A DNA stretch of 64,000 nucleotides from Chionis minor (lineage: Eukaryota; Chordata; Aves; Charadriiformes; Chionididae). Shown in pieces: positions 26,201-37,100 of this stretch. Each line of letters opens with the position of its first letter. The first letter of the stretch is position 1. The stretch covers positions 124,001 to 188,000 of the forward strand of contig VZSF01008831.1 of the NCBI GenBank assembly GCA_013398295.1, given 5' to 3'. The notes beneath the pieces are model-generated. The model had not been told where the DNA came from, ran no database searches, and saw only the letters and a program-made list of their open reading frames with translations. The position numbers were made by a program, and so were the translations under genes.

Positions 26201-29200
26201 CCATTAAGGAATTCTGGAAATAGTTATTCACAAACTAATTGTTGTGTCAGCTTCATCATCCCTAAGAGATCATCTCTGATTTCCATTTTTCTCACAGAAT
26301 TTCCACTGACTCTAAAGCAAGTGTGTCAAGGAGAAGAACTGGGACCCACATGTACAATATACATGCCAATGTTTCATGTTAGACAAAGTCGTGTATTTAG
26401 TATAATTACAGAAAATAGCCTTCCGAGTCCAGGTTGAAGAAATTAACCGCTTCAAATGTTGACTGTTGAGGACATTTGTTATCATCTGTTGATGATTTAT
26501 GAAGACAGATCCTTGGTTACAATGAAAATTTTGCTTTAGATAACATTTGAATGCACACAAAGTATGTTATATGGTGGGGTTATTATTATTTCAATTTCTT
26601 ATCTCATGCTTCTTATTTGGGTAATAAAAGAGCAGTCAGTCATCTATCTGTGTATATGAAAGATAGCACAGCAACAGCAACACAAATCCCTCACATTACT
26701 TAATCTTTTTTATATTATCCTTAATCTGATAATTAACACCAGCTGCGATGATAGTCTTTGTGTGATGATTCTCATCTATATGAGTTACACTGAAGCCAAT
26801 AACTCATTCATCATAAGGCATATGACTGCAGCTTTGTTCAGACATTAGTCTTATTAGGGCTAAAAGGAAAGGATGTGATGTTGCATCAACCTGAAAAAAA
26901 TGTAACTTTTATGCTGATGTGGAATCCTTTATATAGTCCTTATTTTTAGTATTAGCCTTTGAATAAGCTTGCTAATAGGAAGCAGTTCCAAAAAAGGCAT
27001 TATTGTTCCCTGAGCCAATTTGCTACTTGGACTACTTTGGTACTTGTCCGGATTTCTATCATTCGAGTTCAGATTGTGCCCTTAGTGTTAAACATGAGAA
27101 ATATTGAAATGTGTTTGAAGTTTGTTTTGGCTTTAGTGGTTTTAACACCAGTTGTATTCGTGTACTTTCTGTAGTGGTATTGCTTTCTATTCAGTTTACC
27201 ATATTTCACTCCTCTTAGTCAAGTGAAAATCTCTCTCCTCCATTATTCAAAAAAATTAGGTGGGTTTTGGAGATAAAGACTTTTGTTCTGTTCTTGATAA
27301 TACATCAGGTACACTCAGATTTTGAAATAATGTAAATACATTAAATAATTTGTGTTCCAGTCCTGGTTATGTCTTTGAGACAACAGTGTAAACTTCAGAA
27401 ACTCATTTAACTTCTAGGTCATATTCCTGTATTTGGAAAATGAAAATGTCATTAATTATCAAATGGACAAAGTTTATGGAGAGAAGTGCAATTCCAGAGT
27501 ATGAAGGTATTAGAAACTGAGATCAGCAGTGTTTGGGTCATTATCATCCACCAATTTATTAGATCGTAAGCTGTTCACTGGAGGATGGTGGAAAATTCAT
27601 CTTCTGTTGGATTTCACACTTTTTCCGCTTTTTCAGGCAAATGTAGCTCATATTTTCAAGCATGACAATTCTTATTTGTCAATAATTTTCAGTTCTCTGA
27701 AAGTCTTTAGAAAAGGAAAGATATGATACCATTTACTTCTAAGACACAGAATAAACAGATGAGCAACTATGCAGTGTCTGCAAATTGTCTTTCAAAAATT
27801 TTATATGTATTGGCGATAAACTGTGAAATATAAGAATGAATACTGTGATTTAACCAAGTGTGTGGATGTCAGCTTCCAATCTGTTCTCTTTAAGAAATAT
27901 CAGCAGGTATTTTGGGGTTTGTTGGGTTTTTTTTGTTTTCTTTGGCCATCTCTCTGCTAGGACTGCATTGTTGGCTGTCAAAAGTAGGAAGCAGAAGTAA
28001 GTGTCACCACTGTTCTTTGAAGACATTCATCCAGTGATCTCACAGCACTGCTGGTGTCCTATTTTGAAAATTCTGAAGGTATGTGAGAGACCAAACTGAG
28101 TCCATTTCCCTACCTCTAATAGAGTTCACCACCAACACCAGCCATGAAGGGTGATAGATGGGAGGAATGGGACAAGGTGAAGTGGGTTGGAGGAAAGTTG
28201 GCCTAAGCTTTCTTTTCATCTACTTTTAAGATGTAGCCTTCAGAATGCTTCCTGTCAGATGACTTATCACAGATCTATTAAAATACTTTTGGAGAATACA
28301 TTTTTTGCTTTTTGAATGGATATGATAATGTACAATTTTATATTCTAACATTTATCCCCGTAATATTGTTCCTCGTTTCCTGAAAACACCCAAAAGTGTC
28401 TTGACTCTCATTTGGCATAGAATTAGTTAAAGTTGCGTAATCAATACACTTCAAGATCCTCAGGAAATGAAACATTTCCACAGATGTGTTGCATAAATGT
28501 TTTGTCGCCAAATGGAATTTTGTCCTGACTGTCCCAGCTGTTATAAGAAAGGAATTTAAAGCAGAGGTACATTAGAAATTCCAAAGTCTTTTATCTCCTC
28601 CTACTTTGCCAGTTGTGGAATATTCACTTTTGGGAATATAGTGCTGCTTAATCAGAGCTGAGTGTTCTACTCTGAAAATGCTAATTTCATAATAGTGGAT
28701 TTTTGCATAGCTACATTTAATCTATAGAGAAGACACAAAAGATGTAAATTCAAGTGGTTTAGTATGATTGGGAGATTGTGTCAAAAGTCACGTGACCTGA
28801 ATTCACATGGATGGAGGAGGGAAAATTTATCACATGATCAGCTTCCAGGATTGGGAAAATGATAAACTGCACATCAATAAAGTATAGAATGCATGTGGGG
28901 ATATAAGGTTAGGTTCTTCTCCATTTTCACTGTTTTTTAAATTTATAGCTGTAGTCACATACACAATGTGAAGAAGAAATTTTGTAAGCTAGCTGAAGCT
29001 AGTGTCTTCCTCTTTGTGAGGTTCCTTTGGCCCTCCCTGTGAGTAAAAACACTAAAGCAAAACACTATACGATAGTGGTTAAATCCCAAGAATAGCATTG
29101 GTAATGATACCTGTTAGTCGCAATCTCTTTGGTGGTGCGTCAGTGTCATTCTTTCCTTGATACAAATAAAATGAGTTTCTCTTTTGACCTGGTTAGTTAT

Positions 29201-30239
29201 TGTTGTTCCAAATGTAACTTTAAAGACAAAGAAAGGAATAGAGCTGTTCTCTTCCTGTTGGAACACTGAAACTATTGAAGGAATGGTTCCTCTTCTATTA
29301 CTTTCATATTTGTAGATAACTATAAGGTACATCCTATTAAGCAATTACATGGTAGTTCTTGAAGTTACAATAGGAAGTATGATTGTATACTGGAAACAAA
29401 GTCTAAGTTTAACATTCTTGTTATTTCTAAAATAAAGCAAGCATTGGCATAACATGAAAATTGTATTGATTGGTATGATAAACTACCTGGATTAGCAGAT
29501 GAATGACAGCTATTGGAAATCCAGTTTTACAGTAAGAAACCCTTCTCTGGTCATCTTTTAGCATGCACTGATTATCTTCAGTACATATGAGTATGAATAT
29601 ACATACTCCTTTTAATACTCTTAAATAATTTTATTTTTGTCATCAACAGCACATTTTTATGACTCTTACATCACACATTACAGAGTCATAATAATGTGAA
29701 ACACTGATTTTCAAGTTCCCTGAGAAACATAATCTGACCCAGTAAATGTCAGCAAGACTCTTGATACTGAAATACTTCCATTACATAGGTGACAAGTACT
29801 TTACTGCACTGTATTAGCACATTGCAAGATCATTTGCTTTAATTAATTCATTAAGAAATTACATTCTTTCTTTTAGTTAAAGATAGACCATAGTAATGTT
29901 ATATCCAAAGTCCTACCTTTATTTTTGCTATGCCAGGTGATTTTACATCACAGAAATTAACATAACTTTTAGCAAGACTTCTCAAAAGTCCTGCCATTTT
30001 CTGTTTGGATAGCAAGATTTCTAGGTCCAATACAAGTATTGCAGAGTTGGAGAAAATTACTTTCTTTACATGATCTCTCAGAATTCTTTGTATGTACAAA
30101 AAAAGATCTAATTAAGAACTAGCTAGCAATTCATGATAATTTTCAAAGACTTTTACCAAAATCCCACCCAAAATCTACTACAGAAGCTAAATAGTCCTCA
30201 GAAGAGACAGTGTACTTCTTGATCAAAGTCTGACCAAGC
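23281..30239. other. Long unique AT-rich stretch, no gene recognised
   Basis: About 7 kb with no identifiable repeat other than simple tracts. The longest frame, 121 codons at 26072-26437 (plus), carries no motif I recognise and is overlapped by a minus-strand frame. I see no exon with convincing splice sites on both sides. Confidence 0.55.
26000..26018. repeat. (AT/GT)n microsatellite
   Basis: A short alternating purine-pyrimidine tract: a few AT units, then six GT units. Confidence 0.8.
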
Positions 30240-30480
30240 ACCAGAATGCAGAGCATAAGATTATATAGTCTTTGTTACTGGGAGTAAATCTAAAAGCAAG
30301 GGGGGTCCTGGCTTTTTTTGATGCTTATATTAATAATCTGGAAAAGAACTTGAATGCACACTAGAAGAGCTCTAGATAAAGCAATGATCTTTAGATAAAC
30401 AAGGTCAGGGAGAAATATCAGAAACTTTGACTTATGTTAAGTTCGGTGAAAGGTTAACATAGTGGCAAGTGAAGTAAGCA
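30240..30480 (+). mobile_element. Possible very old CR1 RT fragment
   Basis: The reading 'cttatattaataatctgga' gives a YINNLEKNL-like peptide, similar to the INDLE segment just before the CR1 catalytic box. The preceding 'aggggggtcctggc' resembles the conserved G-x-LGP region. The remainder is too decayed to align by eye. This is a weak call. Confidence 0.3.
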
Positions 30481-31526
30481 TTGGATCACAGAAGTTAAAC
30501 TGGCCTGGAGCTGTGAACTCCTGTGAACTACTTTGTGTCACAGGGATTCCCAACCAACTGTGGCAACTGAGGAAAGGGAGTCAGGTACCACACAGAGAGC
30601 TCAATTAAATCCACTTATAAACCGGCAACTAAGATATCATCATGCTTAAGGATTTATGTTTATCACAAAGAATATTCTACCGCCTTCACACAAATCAATA
30701 GTATGACCTCAGCTGGAACAGTGCATGCAGGCAGCCCACCCCTGAATGAGAGCTGCAAGAAAATGAGAGCTTCTGCTCTTCCTATTCTGTAGCAAGGGAA
30801 CAAGGAAGTATGAAACTACTACGACAAATTCTTTGTTATTGTTGTTGGAGTCTTCCTTCCCTTGGTCCCTGCCCCCAGATCAATACGTCTGAAAGCAGAG
30901 AGTTTAAGATTCAGAAGCGGGTTTGGCAGTTATATGACTATCAGTCAGGCAAACAATGGTAATTTTGGAAGAGGTTATAAATATCATGTTTTCTTCCTTA
31001 AACAAATCTTGTGAAACAATTTCTATGTTCCTATAACCTTTATATTGCCCTAGTATCTGTCTGAGGAAAGAATAGCAGGAAAACAAATGTATCATGGAAA
31101 AATTGCCTTAATTCTAACATCTTTGAAATCTGATTGGGGTATTCCCGGAAAATGGCTTTTCTAAATCCAACTGCTTCATACTAACATGGTAGTTACTGGA
31201 GAAACTGAACTTTCACTGAAATATAGCCTTCCTTTCCTGCTAGTATCATTACTGATTTGTTGAGGAACATGAAATCATATGGTATGTACCTCCAGGGCAA
31301 CCCTGCTTGGCAAATGAGGTCAGGTGAAGGACATTGAGGGAGTTGAGGCTTTCTGACTTTGTGCAATAAGTCTCTAAGGGCAGCCTTATAATCAAAAACT
31401 ATGACATTATCAATGTTTGGGAGTTTTGGACAAGAGGGTTCAAGATCACTGCTTTCAGTTCTGAGGATTATGAAATTTGATGTCAATCTATGGCTTATTT
31501 CCCAAGTCCACAGGAAAGAATATAGA
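30481..31526. other. Unique sequence upstream of a solo LTR
   Basis: No gene or element is recognised. A 120-codon minus-strand frame (31193-31555) runs into the adjacent LTR and is therefore not a conserved gene. Confidence 0.5.
31522..31526. repeat. Target-site duplication, left copy
   Basis: ATAGA directly precedes the LTR's 5' TG and is repeated exactly at 32258-32262 after its 3' CA. A perfect 5-bp direct repeat fixes both LTR edges and shows an integrase-mediated insertion. Confidence 0.95.
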
Positions 31527-32257
31527 TGTCCTGGTTTGAGGTGAAACAGAACCAATTTTTTTCAGTAACTTTACTTTTTAGCTAGGCCTCTTCTAACTGC
31601 TGAAATTAACAGAATGTTATGCAGAAAACTGTTTTCAGAGTGATAAGACCCATGTTTATAGCTGATGCCATGGAATGGTATGTAGAGAGGCTCTTGCTTA
31701 CACACATTGCTATAAAAAACAAGGGCAGTCAACTTTGTTATTTGCCCCATTGGAGGATTGGAAGCAGAACAGTGTGGAGGGGTCGCACCTGCAGGGAGGA
31801 CCAGACAGGACAGGTGACCCAAAACTGACCAACGGAGTATTCCCTCTCACCTGCCTCATTTGCAGTATAAAAGCTGAGGGATCAAAGGGTTAGCTCTCTT
31901 CAATGGCTGATGTCTGAGGAGGACTCTGTTCATCTGTTTTTGATCCCGATCTACATGTTCCTGAATCCAGATCCAGAATCCAGTTCCTGTCTGTCACTGA
32001 GTCCAGTCTGGGACTTCCCCAGTGCCTGCTGCTGATGTGATTATCATCCTGGGAGTTTGATACTGTTTTGTATATATTTAACTATTTCCTTTTTATTATA
32101 TTATTAATAATTTTTATTAATATTTCATTAAAATGTTTTAGTTCCTTCTAAACTTGTAAGTCTCTCCTCTCTCTATCCCTCTTCCCTTTGAAAAGAAAGG
32201 TGTGGGAGAGCATTGGTCATTCCACCTGATTAGGCCTATCTGGCCCAAACCACGACA
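31527..32257 (+). mobile_element. Complete solo LTR, type 3 (731 bp)
   Basis: It runs from TGTCCTGGTTTGAGG to CTGGCCCAAACCACGACA, the TG...CA termini of a retroviral LTR, with a perfect ATAGA duplication on either side. Without any internal sequence it is a solo LTR. A TATA box (TATAAAA) lies at 31866-31872, and a possible poly(A) signal (ATTAAA) at about 32128. The part downstream of the TATA carries a run of similar short words (ccagatccagaatccagttc) and an AT-rich U5-proximal stretch. Two further copies in the opposite orientation lie at 41319-42036 and 55436-56164. The lysine-type primer site beside the last copy suggests a class II (betaretrovirus-like) ERV. The 72-codon frame inside (31675-31893) crosses the promoter and is not considered a gene. 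Confidence 0.95.
31866..31872 (+). promoter_or_regulatory. LTR TATA box
   Basis: TATAAAA lies near the middle of the type 3 LTR. The matching TATAAAAG is present in the inverted copies at 41685-41692 and 55813-55820 (read on the minus strand). Conservation in all three copies supports a promoter element. Confidence 0.75.
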
Positions 32258-33666
32258 ATAGAAAATACATGAAAATATGAGTTGAAACCATTGCAAACAA
32301 CCTTTTGTACTTTTCTGAAGAAGCTTGGCTATATCAAGCAGACTAGATTCAGCTGGAGCTCTTCCAAAGCTACCTTTTACAAACCAGTTTCCACTGATTA
32401 TCTGTGACTCTTGGGATTTCTAGTTATTCAATACCATATCAAATCAGTAGGCTTATGGATAAACAAGGAGTCTAGAAACTTTAGGAAATATAGCTGAAAT
32501 AAGTGTCAAAGTCAGGGCTTCCAGTGTCAATTTAATTTTAAATTTTCTGAATTAAAATTTTGATTTTTTTTTTTTTTACATTTCTTGTCATAGCGGTTTT
32601 TGAAAAATAAACTTTTCAGAGCTAATCAGAAGTGAATTTACTCCCTAATGAACATAATCCTTTTATTTTTTTCCTGAGTCAAATTTAGTCAACATTCTCT
32701 GAAGGAAAATATTTGTTCTGATGAACTTGTATTTTCAATGAGTTTTACTTTTTCTGTTTGTATTTGCAAATAGTGGATGTATTTAGGTCTGCTCAGTACT
32801 TCATCTGCTGAAGTGATGTCTTGCTCTTGGCTATTTTTAATTCTTTCTTTTGATACAAATGTGGTGCATACTTTCATCTCTTTGTGGGTAAGATCACACA
32901 CATAGTTAATGAGGATACTACAAAGCCCCAGATATGATTAAAAAGTGTCCCATATCATCAAACTGCCTTGTCCCCACGTGATTTCCAAATTACAGTAAAT
33001 ATATACAGCAACTTCAACTGTATCAGGGAATCAAGGGATATATGTCAGCATATTGATTCATCAGTTTTTAAAACACAGTACAATTTCAGTACTAACGTTG
33101 ACTCTAAACACAATTTAAATATTACATTGTCTGTCATACCTGTACCAAGTTCAGAATACTTTTAAATTACTTTTTTCATTTGTTGATATGTTCTAACGCT
33201 TCAATGTTTCCTGGTGGAAACTGGTAAATTTTGGAGCCCACATATAGAAAAAAGGATACATGTTTTTGTATCAATAGTACCATGCCCAAACCATAGATGG
33301 CCTTGCAATGCCTAGACTACAATAACATCTCCTAGTACAGAATTTTTTTCAATATTTGTATTCATACTTTATAATCCCATAGAATTTCTCATTAAGATAA
33401 AACTCTGATTTGCAATAAAAAAATAATGAGAATTGACAGGCAGGAGGACAAAATCATATCCAGACACCACTGAGGCCAGTATTTTCCATTAACTGATTTT
33501 AGTCAGATCTACTAAAGCTCAGGAAAAGCGTAGATTAATCGTAAGAAATATATAGTTCACTACATTTAAATGAATTTTTTGGATGCAATATATCACTACT
33601 TAGCACTGAAAATAAGTGACCCTGAAGGGAAAGTCAGAGATGAAAGAAGGAAAGATAGTGCAAGAC
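32258..33666. other. Unique AT-rich sequence
   Basis: It begins with the right copy of the ATAGA target duplication (32258-32262). Nothing else is recognised. A poly(T) tract lies at about 32565-32577. Confidence 0.55.
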
Positions 33667-33906
33667 TGTAATGGATCTGGCTGGGATGGATTTAGCTTTC
33701 CTCATAGCAGCCTGCATGGTGCTGTGCTCTGCATTTGTGGCTAAAACAGCGTTGATAACACACAGGTGTTTTGGCTGTTGCCAAGCAGTGCTTGCACAGC
33801 ATCAAGGTTTTCTCTCCAAACCTCTCCTTAGTGGAGGTCCTGTCCATTGGCTGGGGATGGGCAAGAGATGGGGACAGGACAGGGTGGTGACCCATGGTGG
33901 TCATAT

Positions 33907-34582
33907 TGGGTGCATGTAATGGCCCCAGATGGAGGCATCTGGAGCTCAATGTGATTTTGGGGAGACACATAAAAACACCATAGCCAAGGGCTAACTTGAG
34001 CAATGCTGGTTCTGTGGTCAATATGCAAATATGGCTATAGGTCAATCATCTTACCCTATAAATAGTGAACAGCCCAAGCGACCTTTGAGCTCTCCTGAAC
34101 AGCAGTGGGCTGCCTGCCAGGATGTCCGCTTGGGTAAGGATGCCCTCAGGGTTATTCCTTGAGGTTCAGAGATTCATTGCTGCAATAGATCCTTTATAAG
34201 TGACTAACAGCATGCTAAACTTCAAAATCTTAGCTAAATGATATAAAGGATTGATTACGCATATATATAATCTTTTAGACTTAAATGGTTGACCAAGTCT
34301 GGGACAAGGATTGAATCTAGCTGCACCTAGACTCCTCTCTGAGAAGAAGTTTAGAAAGCAAAGGGGTCCTTTCTGAACCTCATGACTCAACAGGAGGGTC
34401 TCTCTGACAACTCTGTGTGACCCTGTCCTCTGTGGAGTAAATAACCAGGTATGCTTTGTCATCTTGAATCTTGTTAAAACACTGTCGCATTTACCATCAA
34501 AATTTGTTAAATCCCTGTTTTATATCAATAAATGTATTGCTGCTTCTCTCTATGAGTGAATTGTATTGCTCCATCCGTGCCA
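33907..34582 (+). mobile_element. Complete solo LTR, type 2, nested in type 1
   Basis: It starts at TGGGTGCATG and ends at CCATCCGTGCCA. TCATAT precedes it (33901-33906) and follows it (34583-34588), a perfect 6-bp target duplication. Such a length is typical of class II (ERVK-like) integration. The U3 holds an octamer ATGCAAAT (34023-34030) and a strong TATA box TATAAATA (34057-34064). AATAAA lies at 34527-34532. No internal retroviral sequence remains. The copy at 20760-21262 is homologous but lacks U3. Confidence 0.93.
34023..34064 (+). promoter_or_regulatory. LTR core promoter: octamer plus TATA box
   Basis: ATGCAAAT at 34023-34030 is an exact POU/Oct octamer. It lies 26 bp upstream of TATAAATA at 34057-34064. 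This spacing resembles octamer-TATA promoters bound by POU-domain factors. Whether this solo LTR is still transcribed cannot be told from sequence. Confidence 0.55.
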
Positions 34583-34906
34583 TCATATAATATCATGCTC
34601 AGCAATAAAAGCTAAGAGAAAGGAGGAAGAGGTAGTGGGCATAGTAAGGATACTTGTCTTCCCAAGCAACTGTGATGAGTGCTGAGGACCTGCTTTCCAG
34701 GGAGTAGCTGGGCATCTGCCTGCTGATAGGAAGTAGTGGATGAATTCTTCTTTGTGCTTTGCATCCACATGCAGCTTTTGCTTTTCTTTTTAAACTGCCA
34801 TTATCCTAACCCAAGAGTTTTCCATCTTATTTTCTCTCCCTGTTTTGTTGAGGAGGAGTGAAAAAGCAGTTCAGTGGGGGTCTGGCAGCTGGACAATATC
34901 AACACA

Positions 34907-35689
34907 CTACAAAGCTACATATATTACTTCCAGTTTTTTGGAGCTGTTTTATTGTTGTTTTTGCAGGAAGAGTGAAATCACTACAGGAGGTTTGTGTAAT
35001 TTGAATGTGTTTTGGATTTGGGAGTTTAACTAAGGCAAACAGGATTTCCACATCTTTTTGATATTCATCTTTTGTTCCTTGCAAATCAAAGCTATTATAC
35101 CTTGTGGAGCTATCCCTAATTCTGTTAATTTAAGGACTGTCTGCTCCAGGTCACAAAAGAAATTGTGATTTACAAGGTTAGCTGACTAACTGGCTTGGTT
35201 CAGACAGGAATGTCGATCCTCATTTTGCTTCTAAAGACATTAAGTGGTACGCTAAGATACTTAATCCAGATCCACAGAATTTCTCATATATATTCAACTA
35301 AGTCTCCAAAGTGGCATATTGCCTGTCTTCATTTCACATCCTTTGCATTTGGATTATGTAACACAGGGAGCAGACATTGTCAATCTATTACTATTTTCCA
35401 CAAGTGCTTTTCTTTCCCTCCCCCATGCCCATTGTCTAACTCTTCCCCTCCACCACTACCCCCACCCCCANAGAAGGCATTCATTACTTCTGAGTTTCCA
35501 TGTGAAACAGCATGGCTCTGTTCATGATATTGCCAAAAGGACAATAGTTTAACCCAAGCGATATTGACATTTTCCACTTGCTGGAATGACTACTAGCTAC
35601 CAATGCTTTTGATGCCAAAGATAACTTCCTGCGTATCAGGAACAGGCATATACACTTTGAAGTTCACAGTACAGGACTTCAGAGTGCCA
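34907..35689. other. Unique sequence with a C-rich tract and one unresolved base
   Basis: Nothing recognisable except the pyrimidine-rich stretch at about 35414-35470 (CCCTCC, CCACC and CCCCCACCCCCA words), which ends in the window's only N at 35471. The frames crossing the N are low-complexity artefacts. Confidence 0.6.
35471..35471. other. Ambiguous base (N)
   Basis: A single N follows a run of C-rich repeats. It is most simply a sequencing or assembly uncertainty, such as a collapsed homopolymer or a closed gap. Confidence 0.9.
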
Positions 35690-35827
35690 CTAAAACTGCT
35701 TGCTGTGCACCAGAACCCCCAGGAACTTTTCAGCAGAGCTGTCCCCCAAGTCAGACCCCAGCCTGTGTTGTCTTTTAGTCTGTGAAGGTCCCCTGGTATG
35801 GTGGCTCTTCCTTCTGACATATTGACC
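35690..35827 (-). mobile_element. Old CR1 LINE, left segment (split)
   Basis: Plus-strand words 'ccaggaacttttcagcagag', 'tcagaccccagcctgtgttg' and 'cccctggtatggtggctctt' fit the reverse complement of the middle of CR1. The element stops exactly at the LTR that begins at 35828 and resumes at 36872. Confidence 0.65.
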
Positions 35828-36871
35828 TGTATTGGATTTACTTGGCAATGTATTGGCAACTGTGAGGGTGCTGCAAGGGTGGCTTCTGTAAGTGGGCTGC
35901 TCCCATGTCAGACTGAGCTCCAGCTGCCTCCAAGACAGACACACCACTGGCCAAAGCTGAGCCAGTCAATGACATTGCTAGCACCTCTAGGAGGACATAT
36001 TTAAAGAAAGGGAGAAAATGCTGTGCAGCAGCTGTGAAAGGGGAGTGAAAAAATGTGAGAGAAACAACTCTGCAGACACCAAGGTCAGTGAAGAACGACA
36101 GTGAGGAGGTACTGCAGGTACTGGAGCAAAGATTTCCCTGCAGCCCATGCAGAAGACTATGGTGACACAGATTCTTCCCCTGCAGCCCGTGAAGGACCAC
36201 ACTGGAGCAAATATCTAAACTGCAGCCCACAGAGGACCCCACACTGAAGCAGGTGGACATGCTCTGAAGTGAGATGTAGGCCACGGAGATCCCATGCTGG
36301 AACAAGCTTTTGGCAGGAGCTGTGGCCCATGAGGGACCCATGCTGGAGCGGCCAGTTCCTGAAGGCCTGTACTCCATGGAAAGAACCTACACTACAGCAG
36401 TTCTTGAAGAACTGCAGCCTGTGGGAAGGACCCACATTGGAGAAGTTCATGAAGGACTCTATCCCATGGGAAGGACCCTACACTGGAACAGAGGAAGAAC
36501 TTGAGGAGGAATGAGCAGCAGAGATAAAGTGCTATGAAGTGCAACCCCCTCTTTCTGTATCCCCACGTGCTGCTCAGAGAGGAATAACATAGAAGAGTTA
36601 GGATAAATTGAGCCTGGCAAGAAGAGAGGGGTGGGGGGAAGATATTTTTAGTTTTTATTTCTCACTATCCTATCTCACTATCCACTGCTACAATTAATTG
36701 GCAATAAATTAAATTAATTTCCTCAAGTTGAATCTCTTTTGCCTGTGATGGTAACTGGTAAGTAATCTCTCAGCTCTTATCCTGAGTCACAAGCTTCCCG
36801 TGTCCTACTGATGAAGGTGGAATGACAGAGTGGGTTGATGACCTAACAGCCAGCCAAGTCAACGCTCCACA
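35828..36871 (+). mobile_element. Solo LTR, ERVL-like, 1.04 kb, with internal array (type 4)
   Basis: It starts 'tgtattggatttacttggca', with 'ggtggcttctgtaagtgg', 'gacattgctagcacctctag' and 'gagaaacaactctgcagaca' following. It ends 'cagccaagtcaacgctccaca'. I recognise this as a widespread avian ERVL-like LTR that carries a variable array of 'gcagcccgtgaaggaccaca'-like units. A TATA-like TATTTAAAG sits at 35999-36007, and AATAAA at 36703-36708 in 'ggcaataaattaaattaa'. Flanking 5-mers are TGACC (35823-35827) and TAACC (36872-36876), a target duplication differing by one transition. It interrupts an older CR1. Confidence 0.9.
36138..36500 (+). repeat. Minisatellite-like array inside the LTR
   Basis: About eight imperfect units of roughly 40-57 bp each carry a '(gcag)CCC(atg/gtg)...gGACC..ACaCTGGAgCA' core. 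They recur from the 'gcagcccatgcagaagac' segment to 'ggaccctacactggaacaga'. The units are diverged from one another, so the array is an old part of the LTR family and not a recent local expansion. Its periodicity and stop-poor composition create long antisense frames (for example 35838-36377). Confidence 0.8.
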
Positions 36872-37100
36872 TAACCTCTCCTCCCAGTTTGGTGTCGTCT
36901 GAACACTTGGTGAGGGTGAGCTCAACCCCATTACCCAGAATGTTTATTGAGTACTGAACAGCACTGGACCCAGCATTAGTTTCCATGAAACTTCACTTGA
37001 GTTTTGCTGCCAAATTAGACTTTGAGCCTTTAACCACTAACTTTTGGGCTTGGTAGGTTAGCCTGTTTTCCACACACTCTGTGTTCCAATGTTTCCAGAC
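36872..37100 (-). mobile_element. Old CR1 LINE, right segment (split)
   Basis: 'ctcctcccagtttggtgtcg', 'gaacacttggtgagggtgag', 'ctgaacagcactggaccca' and 'taggttagcctgttttccac' follow the reverse-complement CR1 landmarks that lie upstream of the part found at 35690-35827. Together the two pieces are one insertion interrupted by the LTR. Confidence 0.7.

Larger units (their letters stand above)
33667..34906 (+). mobile_element. ERVL-like LTR (type 1) split by another LTR
   Basis: The left part (33667-33906) carries the type 1 signature: 'ctggctgggatggattta', 'catagcagcctgcatggtgc' and 'ggctaaaacagcgttgataa'. The right part (34583-34906) resumes at 'atcatgctcagcaataaaag' and runs through 'tgtcttcccaagcaactg', 'gcatctgcctgctgatagga' and 'aactgccattatcctaaccc' to a degraded end near 'tatcaacacac'. 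Between them lies a complete type 2 LTR flanked by an exact 6-bp duplication. The type 1 LTR was therefore in place first. Its outer edges are approximate and no outer duplication is seen. Confidence 0.88.

Noticed and set aside
26072..26437. 121-codon plus-strand frame
   Set aside because: No known motif, overlapped by a minus-strand frame, and within the range expected by chance in 64 kb.
35838..36377. 179-codon minus-strand frame, the longest in the window
   Set aside because: It lies antisense inside the type 4 LTR and its minisatellite-like array. The openness follows from repeated stop-poor units, and no protein family is recognisable.
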